Source: DAOPZC01 sp035353175
GTDB lineage: Bacteria; Verrucomicrobiota; Kiritimatiellia; RFP12; UBA1067
Direction: 5' to 3'
Assembly: GCA_035353175.1 (NCBI GenBank)
Contig: DAOPZC010000092.1
Coordinates: 1-13,133, forward strand
Length of the DNA: 13,133 bases
Shown: positions 5,322-11,190 of the stretch, one piece after another
Numbering within the stretch: position 1 is the first letter of the stretch
Layout of the letters: each line of letters begins with the position of its first letter
Program-made: the position numbers and the translations under genes
The notes under the pieces: generated by a model
What the model was told of the DNA's origin: nothing
What the model saw: the letters and a program-made list of their open reading frames with translations, nothing else
Database searches by the model: none

Positions 5322-5864
5322 ATGCCACTTGCCATCACAACAGCGTCGGGCGCGGCATTCGCCATTGACTGGACGATGTGGCGGCCGGTCGACACCGCGG
5401 TGCTCATGTTCATCCGCCGCGGCGGGCAGGTCCTGCTGATCGTCAAGAAGCGCGGGCTCGGCCACGGCAAGATCAACGCGCCCGGCGGCCGGCTGGAGCC
5501 CGGCGAGACTCTCGAACAGGCGGCTGTGCGCGAGACCCAAGAAGAGGTGGGGCTCACGCCTTTCAACCCCCGCGGGGCCGGGCGGCTCGATTTCGCTTTT
5601 ACCGATGGCTACTCGCTGCGCTGCCATGTCTTCACCGCTGACGCGTACGCGGGGATATTGACGGAGACCGACGAGGCCGATCCCTTTTGGTGCGACGAGG
5701 CCGACATCCCTTACGAACGCATGTGGGCGGACGACCGGCTCTGGATCCCGCTGATGCTCGAAGGCCGCCGCTTTGACGCGCAATTCGTCTTCGACGGCGA
5801 CCGCATGCTTTGGCACACGTTTCAGGCGGAGCAGAACCCCTCCCGCACGCCGTCGCAGGGTTAG
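5322..5864 (+). CDS. Nudix hydrolase of the MTH1 (oxidised purine nucleoside triphosphatase) type
   Basis: This encodes 180 residues. The Nudix box, G56 to L78, is complete: G-x5-E62-x7-R70-E71-x-x-E74-E75-x-G77-L78, which binds the metal and cleaves the nucleotide diphosphate linkage. The C-terminal half looks strikingly like eukaryotic MTH1. YERMWADDRLWIPLML (131-146) aligns with the human MWPDDSYWFPLLL stretch, including the paired Asp (D137, D138) that recognise the oxidised base; a FVFDGDRMLWHTF tail follows. The likely role is removal of 8-oxo-dGTP or 2-hydroxy-dATP from the precursor pool. The N-terminus is about 20 residues longer than MTH1. The start at 5322 has a weak GGAA (5309-5312); an upstream in-frame extension to 5268 would run through the preceding hairpin and is rejected. 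It may be co-transcribed with the genes upstream or use its own promoter, which I cannot identify. Confidence 0.85.
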   Translation: MPLAITTASGAAFAIDWTMWRPVDTAVLMFIRRGGQVLLIVKKRGLGHGKINAPGGRLEPGETLEQAAVRETQEEVGLTPFNPRGAGRLDFAFTDGYSLRCHVFTADAYAGILTETDEADPFWCDEADIPYERMWADDRLWIPLMLEGRRFDAQFVFDGDRMLWHTFQAEQNPSRTPSQG

Positions 5865-5989
5865 CGCGGTTAAACTTGTTCTGTGACCGTTTGCCTGAAC
5901 GTTGCGCTTTACGCGAAACGGCTCGGCATTGCCTCACCCTAGAAAAATCGACCGTTCTTCACAGGGAGCCGCCGGAACGCAACGTCCAC

Positions 5990-6014
5990 AACGGGGTCCG
6001 CACGGACCCCGTTT
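5990..6014. terminator. Terminator hairpin between convergent genes
   Basis: A perfect 10-bp GC-rich stem: AACGGGGTCC (5990-5999) with GGACCCCGTT (6004-6013), loop GCAC. It is placed between the converging Nudix and DUF1846 genes. The T-run after it is short (TTT), so it is strong as a hairpin but only moderate as an intrinsic terminator. Nothing else is recognised in 5865-5989. Confidence 0.7.
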
Positions 6015-6052
6015 GGATGTTGCTCGCGGTTTCCCGAGCGTACGGCGGGGCG

Positions 6053-7570
6053 TTACGCGTCAATGAACAGGTCAGACGAGGCGAAGAACGGGTCGCTCGT
6101 GCAGCGCAGGCCCAGGCGGCGCAGGCCCGCCTCGTCGCCTGGGGTGATGATGTGCGTCATGTGCATTTCGCAGTCCCGCAGGTCGATCAGCCGCTCCATC
6201 GCGATCTGCGCCGCCGGGTTGGTGGCGCAACTGATGGCGAGCCCGATCAGCGCCTCGTCGAGATTGAGGCTGGTGTACTTGCCCTTGAGGATGTCGTGCT
6301 TCATGTGGACGATCGACTGCACGACCTGGGGCGCGATCAGGTGGATCTGGTCGGGGATGCCCGACAGCACCTTGATGGCGTTCAGCACCATGCTCGCCGC
6401 GGCATGCATCTGCTCGGAATTTTTTCCGACCACGATGCGGCCGTCTTTGAGCTGCACCGCGGCCCCGCAGAAGATGCCGTTGCGGCCTTTGCCCTGATTC
6501 ATGGCGTCCTGGCCGGCCTGCCGCGCGGGTTTGACCAGAATGCGGTCCTCTGGCGACAGCTTCAGCTTGTGCATCAGCACCTCGACGCGGTCGACCATGA
6601 CATGTTCCGACTGCCCGGAGGCGTATTCGCAGAGATGGCGGAAATAGCGCCGGATGACCTCCTGCTTGGACGCCTCGCAAACGGCCGCATCGTCGATGAT
6701 GCCGAACCCCACGCGGTTGACGCCCATGTCGGTCGGCGATTTGTAGGGGCAATCGTCGTTCGTCATTTTTTCCCAGATCGCGCGCAGCAGCGGGAAGGCG
6801 TCCACATCGCGGTTGTAGTTGATGGTCGCCTTGTTGTACGCCTGCAGGTGATAGGGGTCGACCATGTTGCAGTCGTTCAGGTCGACGGTTGCGGCCTCGT
6901 ACGCCACGTTCACCGGATGTTCGAGCGGCAGGTTCCAGACGGGGAACGTCTCGAATTTCGCGTAGCCCGCGACGCGCCCCTTGTGCCGCTCATGGTAGAG
7001 TTGCGTCAGGCAGGTCGCCAGTTTGCCGCTGCCGGGGCCGGGGCCGGTGACCACGACGATCGGGCGCTCGGTCTCGACGAATTCGTTCGCGCCGTAGCCC
7101 TCTTCGCTCACGATGGTGTCGACGTCGGCCGGATAGCCCTGCGTCACGTAGTGGTAATACACTTTGACGCCGCGGTGCTCCAGCCGGGCGCGGAACTGCT
7201 TGGCCGCGTGCTGGCCGCTGAAGCGGGTGATGACCACGGCGCGGACCAGCAGCCCCCAGCTCCGCAGGCCGTCGATCAGTTTGAGCGCGTCGGTGTCGTA
7301 GGAAATGCCGAAGTCGGCCCGCATTTTTTTGCGCTCGATGTCGCCCGCAAAGATGCAGAGCAGAATTTCGGCCTTGTCCTTGAGCTGCTGCAGCAGGCGC
7401 AGCTTCACGTTCGGGTCATATCCGGGGAGGACGCGGGCGGCGTGCATGTCATGCATGAGTTTGCCGCCGAATTCGAGATAGAGCTTGTTGCCGTTCTGCT
7501 CTGCCCGCCGGAGGATCTCTTCCGTTTGTTCGGACAGATACTTGTCGTTGTCGAACCCGATTTTGTTCAT
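6053..7570 (-). CDS. DUF1846 family protein
   Basis: This encodes 505 residues, full length for the family. It is recognised from its highly conserved start (MNKIGFDNDKYL), LYLEFGGKL followed by HAARVLPGYDPNVK, FAGDIERKKMRADFGISYD, and VVVTGPGPGSGKLATCLTQL (about residues 173-192), then YAKFETFPVWNLPLEHPVN and KSPTDMGVNRVGFGIIDD. The GPGPGSGK segment resembles a nucleotide-binding loop. Structures of the family exist, but its biochemical role is not established to my knowledge, so no reaction is assigned. The ATG at 7570 has AGG about 8 bases upstream and aligns with the usual family start; an in-frame ATG at 7588 has no ribosome binding site. It is transcribed alone from the promoter at 7642-7670, with a hairpin terminator 40 bases after the stop. 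Family members occur mostly in anaerobic, often fermentative bacteria, which may hint at lifestyle. Confidence 0.9.
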   Translation of the reverse strand: MNKIGFDNDKYLSEQTEEILRRAEQNGNKLYLEFGGKLMHDMHAARVLPGYDPNVKLRLLQQLKDKAEILLCIFAGDIERKKMRADFGISYDTDALKLIDGLRSWGLLVRAVVITRFSGQHAAKQFRARLEHRGVKVYYHYVTQGYPADVDTIVSEEGYGANEFVETERPIVVVTGPGPGSGKLATCLTQLYHERHKGRVAGYAKFETFPVWNLPLEHPVNVAYEAATVDLNDCNMVDPYHLQAYNKATINYNRDVDAFPLLRAIWEKMTNDDCPYKSPTDMGVNRVGFGIIDDAAVCEASKQEVIRRYFRHLCEYASGQSEHVMVDRVEVLMHKLKLSPEDRILVKPARQAGQDAMNQGKGRNGIFCGAAVQLKDGRIVVGKNSEQMHAAASMVLNAIKVLSGIPDQIHLIAPQVVQSIVHMKHDILKGKYTSLNLDEALIGLAISCATNPAAQIAMERLIDLRDCEMHMTHIITPGDEAGLRRLGLRCTSDPFFASSDLFIDA

Positions 7571-7641
7571 TCGAAGACCTGCTTTCATGCAAAAGGGGAA
7601 AATAAAAAACCGGTCAAATGCTGATGCACGACCGGAGCGGT

Positions 7642-7670
7642 ACTATACACCACGGACAGATGCGCCGCAA
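7642..7670 (-). promoter_or_regulatory. Promoter of the DUF1846 gene
   Basis: TTGCGG (7665-7670, minus strand) and TATAGT (7642-7647) are 17 bp apart. The same -10 hexamer is used ahead of rpiB-glyA. It gives a leader of about 65 bases. Confidence 0.65.
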
Positions 7671-7692
7671 ACATCTTTTGCGTTTTGCGGAC

Positions 7693-7721
7693 TTGTTGGT
7701 GGCCGGGAGAGTCGCTACACT
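7693..7721 (+). promoter_or_regulatory. Promoter of the DUF493-nadD-rsfS operon
   Basis: TTGTTG (7693-7698) and TACACT (7716-7721) are 17 bp apart. The -10 box ends only 8 bases before the ATG at 7730, so the expected start point (about 7728-7730) is at or next to the start codon. Confidence 0.55.
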
Positions 7722-7729
7722 GTTCACCG

Positions 7730-8026
7730 ATGAGCCTTAAAGAAACAAACCGTTTTGGCCGCGTCCCCTCCGCCGTTCCGCAGGAGGTGGCGTATCCGGC
7801 GCTGTTCCACTTCCGGATCATCACCGAAGTCCAGTCTTTTGCGGAGCCGGACCTTGTCAAGTTGCTTGAGGCCTACGCGGTGACGGTCCCGCTGTCGGCG
7901 TCGCGGGCCTCTTCGGCGGGTCGTTACCATGCCTACAGCGTGTCCGTCGAGATCCAGAGCCAGGCGGAACTGCATGCCTTCGACGCGGCGCTGAAGCGTG
8001 TTTCAGGCGTGCGCATGGTGCTTTAG
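7730..8026 (+). CDS. DUF493 (YbeD-like) small protein
   Basis: This encodes 98 residues. The DUF493 fold is recognised from YPALFHFRIITE (22-33), the central GRYHAYSVSVEIQSQAEL (64-81) and the terminal ALKRVSGVRMVL. These correspond to the family's 'P..f.fKvIg', 'gkY.s.tv.v...s.eql' and 'Vk.vL' landmarks. The domain is a small ferredoxin-like alpha/beta fold, often thought to act as an ACT-like or adaptor module. The ATG at 7730 has no ribosome binding site and almost no leader, which suggests leaderless translation. It is the first gene of a tightly packed operon: the stop codon overlaps the AGGAG of the ABC ATPase gene (TAGGAG, 8024-8029). Confidence 0.85.
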   Translation: MSLKETNRFGRVPSAVPQEVAYPALFHFRIITEVQSFAEPDLVKLLEAYAVTVPLSASRASSAGRYHAYSVSVEIQSQAELHAFDAALKRVSGVRMVL

Positions 8027-8036
8027 GAGCAGCGGT

Positions 8037-9146
8037 ATGGCCGAAGTCGTCTTAGAGAACGTCTGCAAGCGATATGAGGGCGGCGGGCTTGCCGTGGACC
8101 GGTTCAGCCTCGTGATTCGGAACAGCGAGTTCCTGGTCTTGGTGGGGCCCTCCGGTTGCGGCAAGTCGACGACGCTGCGCATGATCGCGGGGCTGGAGGA
8201 GGTCTCGTCCGGGACGGTCAGCATCGGCGGGCGGTGCGTGAATGACGTGCCGCCCAAGGACCGGGACATCGCCATGGTGTTCCAGAATTACGCGCTTTAT
8301 CCGCACATGACGGTTTACGATAACATGGCGTTCGGCCTCAAGCTGCGGGGGATGCCCAAGCGCGAGATCGACGAGCGCGTGCGCGACGCGGCCGAGATTC
8401 TGGGCCTGGGAGAATTGCTCCGGCGCCTGCCGAAACAGCTTTCGGGCGGCCAACGTCAGCGGGTGGCGGTGGGGCGCGCGATCGTGCGCAAGCCCAAGGT
8501 GTTTTTGTTCGACGAGCCGCTTTCCAACCTGGACGCGAAAATGCGCGTGGAGATGCGCAGCGAATTGAACCGCCTTCACCGGCGGCTCGACGCGACGATG
8601 GTGTATGTGACGCACGATCAGGTGGAGGCGATGACCATGGGTGACCGGATCGTGGTCATGGATCGCGGCGCGATCCAGCAGGTTGCGCATCCGCTGGAGG
8701 TTTACCGGCGTCCCGCAAACCTGTTCGTGGCGGGCTTCATCGGGACGCCGCCCATGAACCTGCTGCGGGGCCGCGCCGTGCGGGAGAAGAGCGGGTGGGT
8801 TTTTCGGCACGCGTCGGGGGGCGTGAGGGTGCCGGAGATGTGGTACGCCGCTTTGGAGCCTTTCGCGGGACGCGAGGTTCTCTTCGGATTCCGGCCGGAG
8901 TCGCTGGGCGCGGCGGCTGATTCGGAGACGCCGGGTGCAGAGGTCCGGGGCGTTGTGGATGTGGTGGAGCCGATGGGGTCCGAGACATACGTGCAGGTGT
9001 TGACCGGTGACGGCACGCGCGTCGTGGCGCGGGTGAGCGCGGAGCGCGTCTTCGTGCCCGGCTCGGAGGTGGCGTTGCCGGTCGATCTGGGGAACGTGCG
9101 GTTCTTTGATGCCGCGTCGGGATGTGCGATCGTCAACGGCGGGTAG
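8037..9146 (+). CDS. UgpC/MsmX/MalK-type ABC transporter ATPase
   Basis: This encodes 369 residues, typical for sugar-importer ATPases of the CUT1 class. It has Walker A GPSGCGKST (37-45), Q-loop FQNYALYPHM (82-91), signature LSGGQRQRVAVGRA (135-148), Walker B VFLFDE (155-160), D-loop SNLD and H-loop THDQ (192-195). These are followed by a C-terminal MalK-like regulatory/OB region (about 240-369) with GFRPES. AGGAG lies 7 bases before the ATG and overlaps the DUF493 stop. It would energise uptake of sugars, oligosaccharides or glycerol-3-phosphate at the inner membrane. No permease or binding-protein gene is in the window, so it may be a shared ATPase serving several importers, as MsmX does in Bacillus. 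Its placement inside an otherwise housekeeping operon is unusual. Confidence 0.93.
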   Translation: MAEVVLENVCKRYEGGGLAVDRFSLVIRNSEFLVLVGPSGCGKSTTLRMIAGLEEVSSGTVSIGGRCVNDVPPKDRDIAMVFQNYALYPHMTVYDNMAFGLKLRGMPKREIDERVRDAAEILGLGELLRRLPKQLSGGQRQRVAVGRAIVRKPKVFLFDEPLSNLDAKMRVEMRSELNRLHRRLDATMVYVTHDQVEAMTMGDRIVVMDRGAIQQVAHPLEVYRRPANLFVAGFIGTPPMNLLRGRAVREKSGWVFRHASGGVRVPEMWYAALEPFAGREVLFGFRPESLGAAADSETPGAEVRGVVDVVEPMGSETYVQVLTGDGTRVVARVSAERVFVPGSEVALPVDLGNVRFFDAASGCAIVNGG

Positions 9147-9158
9147 GGGAGGTGTAAG

Positions 9159-9788
9159 ATGCGACACATCGGTATACTCGGCGGGACGTTCAACCCCATT
9201 CATGTCGGGCACCTGTTTATCGGCTGCGCGGCGGCGGAAGCCTTCAATCTGGACCGGGTTATGCTGTTGCCTTGTTCGGTCTCGCCTTTCAAGGTCGGCG
9301 CAGCCGGGCTCGCGTCGGGGGCGGACCGGCTGGAGATGGTCCGGCTGAGCGTGGCGGACGATCCGCTCTTTGAACCCTGCGCGCTCGACTTGGAGCGGGG
9401 CGGCATTTCGTATGCGGTGGACACGGTGCGGGCCTTGTGCGGGCGCTATCCCCAAGACCGTTTCTCGTTCATCATCGGGGGCGATGCGTTGCGCGAGCTG
9501 AGCCACTGGCACAAGATTGACGAGATGCTGACGCTGTGCGACGTGATCACCGTGGCGCGCCCCGGGGTGGATGTTCCGGTGGACGGGAGCGCGCTGGCCT
9601 TCCCTGGCGAGGTGCGGGAACGGTTGCTGTCGCGCGTGGTCCGCGGCCGGCAGTGCGACGTTTCTTCAACGGAAATACGGAGAAGAATTGCAGAAGGCCG
9701 GTCGATCCGTTATCTTGTCTGTCCTGCCGTTGAAGCGTATATCCGGAACCGCGGGCTATATGCGGTTAACGGCGTGAAGGAGGCATGA
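9159..9788 (+). CDS. nadD: Nicotinate-nucleotide adenylyltransferase
   Basis: This encodes 209 residues, the normal length. It joins nicotinate mononucleotide and ATP to form deamido-NAD, the central step of NAD synthesis. Landmarks are GGTFNPIHVGH (8-18, the nucleotidyl-transfer signature with the (T/H)xGH histidine), SPFK (42-45), IIGGDAL..LSHWHKIDEML (105-124) and the C-terminal SSTEIRRRI (169-177). A strong AGGGGAGG lies 6 bases before the ATG. It starts 12 bases after the ATPase gene, and its TGA overlaps the ATG of rsfS (ATGA, 9785-9788), so the two are translationally coupled. The nadD-rsfS pairing is widespread in bacteria and supports both calls. Confidence 0.96.
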   Translation: MRHIGILGGTFNPIHVGHLFIGCAAAEAFNLDRVMLLPCSVSPFKVGAAGLASGADRLEMVRLSVADDPLFEPCALDLERGGISYAVDTVRALCGRYPQDRFSFIIGGDALRELSHWHKIDEMLTLCDVITVARPGVDVPVDGSALAFPGEVRERLLSRVVRGRQCDVSSTEIRRRIAEGRSIRYLVCPAVEAYIRNRGLYAVNGVKEA

Positions 9789-10138
9789 CTATTAATTCAG
9801 AACAAATCGCATTAGAGACGGCTAAGGCTCTCGACGAAAAGAAAGCCGCAGACATCCGGATTTTTGACGTGCGCGGGCTTTCTACCGTGACGGACTATTG
9901 CATCGTGGCAACCGGAACCTCGGCGCCGCATCTGAAAGCGCTGATCGCGGAAACCCAGCACAAAATGAAAAATCTGGGCGTAACGAGTTACCGGACGTCA
10001 GGGGACCCGGACAGCGGGTGGGTTGTTGTCGACTACATCCATGCCGTTGTCCATGTGTTCTCGGCTGAAGCGCGCGTCTATTACGCCATCGAGAAACTCT
10101 GGTCTACAGCCAAAGAGATTCATCTTCCTCAGGCCTGA
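9785..10138 (+). CDS. rsfS: Ribosomal silencing factor RsfS
   Basis: This encodes 117 residues. RsfS binds ribosomal protein uL14 on the 50S subunit and blocks 30S joining when nutrients are low. The family is recognised from DIRIFDVRGLSTVTDYCIVATGTS (23-46), the helix APHLKALIAETQHKM, GDPDSGWVVVDYIHAVVHVF (73-92) and the ending RVYYAIEKLW. The start overlaps the nadD stop and has AAGGAGG a few bases upstream. The last 35 bases overlap, tail to tail, with the minus-strand membrane-protein gene. No terminator hairpin is evident after it. Confidence 0.95.
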   Translation: MTINSEQIALETAKALDEKKAADIRIFDVRGLSTVTDYCIVATGTSAPHLKALIAETQHKMKNLGVTSYRTSGDPDSGWVVVDYIHAVVHVFSAEARVYYAIEKLWSTAKEIHLPQA

Positions 10139-10529
10139 AAAAGCCGTCCTCGTTCAAGCCCTGGATCTCGAGTAAGAGGTTGGCGAGCCCGGGGCCGTTT
10201 TCGGCGGATTTCGCCGACAGGGCCGTTTCGCTGGCGGAGGTCCGGGGCGTGGACGGATGGTTCAGGCTGTCCTGCCGGCTAATGTGCAGCTGGATCGATC
10301 CGCCCAGCAGAAGCGCGAAGGCCGCGACTGCGGCGAGCGTGCGGTAAAGGGGCCAGGCGAGGCGGTTACGTTGGCCGCCCGCGTGCCGGGCCGCTTCCGC
10401 ACGGATGGCCTCATCGATCTCCGCTGAAGGCCCTCCCGCTTTGAGAAAACCCTGTCTCACGAGCGGCGCGATTCCGGCGAGCTCTTTTTCAAGGCTGTCG
10501 ATCTCGGTAAAGGTTGTTTTCGTTTTCAT
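10104..10529 (-). CDS. Single-pass membrane protein, candidate anti-sigma factor
   Basis: This encodes 141 residues and is the second gene after the ECF sigma factor, whose TGA overlaps this ATG (10526-10529). That coupling is typical of a sigma/anti-sigma pair. The N-terminal 58 residues would be cytoplasmic and are predicted helical (EIDSLEKELAGIAPLV, then EIDEAIRAEAARH). The phrase 'iDeaIraeA' resembles the 'DaaIlaaA' motif just before the membrane segment in small proteins encoded next to ECF sigma factors. A single membrane helix spans about 62-81 (YRTLAAVAAFALLLGGSIQL). The outer tail is short, Ser/Asn-rich and acidic at the end. The HxxxCxxC zinc motif of ZAS anti-sigma factors is absent, so if it is an anti-sigma factor it is of another type. 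Its 3' end overlaps rsfS by 35 bases. Confidence 0.6.
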   Translation of the reverse strand: MKTKTTFTEIDSLEKELAGIAPLVRQGFLKAGGPSAEIDEAIRAEAARHAGGQRNRLAWPLYRTLAAVAAFALLLGGSIQLHISRQDSLNHPSTPRTSASETALSAKSAENGPGLANLLLEIQGLNEDGFFRPEEDESLWL

Positions 10530-11113
10530 GTCCTAGCCTCCTCTGCTAACAGTTTCTTCAGCTTTGCCATGGCGTCGTGCATGCGGCCCAACGCCGTGTT
10601 CAGGGGGATGTCCAGCGTCTCGGCGATCTCGCTGAACGAGAGATCCGCCTGCACCCGCATCAGGAACACCTCTCGCTGCACTTCCGGCAGCGTTGCGACC
10701 GCATGCATGACGCGCTTCGTCATGTCGTCCAGTTCAACGGCCTTGGCCGGCCCGCGGTCCCGCGCCGCCAATTGATCGATCAGCGGCACGTCGTCTTCGT
10801 CTTCGACCGCGTCCAAACTCACGTCCGGTTTGCGCTTGCGGCGGAAGTCGATCAGCAGGTTTCGCGCGATCTTCCAAAGCCATGCCCTGAACGACACGTC
10901 GTTGAAGCGCCCCGCATGACGGATCACCCGAAACCAGACATCCTGATATAAATCCTCGGCGTCGGCCCGGTTGCCGGTCATGCCCAGGAGCCATGAAAAC
11001 AGCGCTTGCCGATACCGGCCCACCAGTTGATCCATGGCGGCTGAATTGCCTTGCGAAAAGCAAAGCAGCAAGTCCGCATCGCTGGTTTCCGCGTCTGGCA
11101 TCGTTTCTTTCAT
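10526..11113 (-). CDS. ECF-type (group 4) RNA polymerase sigma factor
   Basis: This encodes 195 residues. Sigma region 2 spans about 25-95 (MDQLVGRYRQALFSWLLG, DAEDLYQDVWFRVIRH, FRAWLWKIARNLLIDFRRKRK). A variable acidic linker follows (DAVEDEDD, 101-108). Region 4 spans about 133-190, with TLPEVQREVFLMRVQADLSF and the helix-turn-helix FSEIAETLDIPLNTALGRM, which reads the -35 element. There is no C-terminal extension. The ATG at 11113 lacks a good ribosome binding site, and an in-frame ATG at 11101 is a possible alternative. It is translationally coupled to the membrane protein downstream and divergent from the metallopeptidase-like lipoprotein, a likely target of the same regulation. ECF subgroup cannot be assigned by eye. 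Confidence 0.93.
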   Translation of the reverse strand: MKETMPDAETSDADLLLCFSQGNSAAMDQLVGRYRQALFSWLLGMTGNRADAEDLYQDVWFRVIRHAGRFNDVSFRAWLWKIARNLLIDFRRKRKPDVSLDAVEDEDDVPLIDQLAARDRGPAKAVELDDMTKRVMHAVATLPEVQREVFLMRVQADLSFSEIAETLDIPLNTALGRMHDAMAKLKKLLAEEART

Positions 11114-11120
11114 GGTGATT

Positions 11121-11133
11121 AACGATTATCGTT
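11121..11133. promoter_or_regulatory. 13-bp palindromic operator candidate
   Basis: AACGAT-T-ATCGTT is a perfect palindrome centred between the sigma gene (start 11113, minus) and the lipoprotein gene (start 11191, plus). It touches the -35 box of the rightward promoter (11132-11137). On the minus strand it contains GATAAT (11125-11130), a good -10 hexamer for the sigma gene, though no good -35 lies 17 bp behind. A dimer bound here could block both directions. Confidence 0.5.
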
Positions 11134-11160
11134 GCTGGTTATTGGCTAAATTCTTATGAT
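11132..11160 (+). promoter_or_regulatory. Promoter of the metallopeptidase-like lipoprotein
   Basis: TTGCTG (11132-11137) and TATGAT (11155-11160) are 17 bp apart, giving a start near 11167 and a leader of about 24 bases with AGGAAG ahead of the ATG. The form is of the housekeeping type rather than an obvious ECF promoter. Confidence 0.5.
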
Positions 11161-11190
11161 TTCGGCGAAAGTTACAAGCAGGAAGTGATT

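Noticed and set aside
5810..7624. Plus-strand open frame of 604 codons
   Set aside because: It lies antisense to the DUF1846 gene, which has family-level conservation, a start signal and a promoter. The frame is a high-GC shadow rich in His, Arg, Val and Asp.
8052..9512. Minus-strand open frame of 486 codons
   Set aside because: Antisense to the ABC ATPase and nadD genes; Arg/His/Pro-rich shadow.
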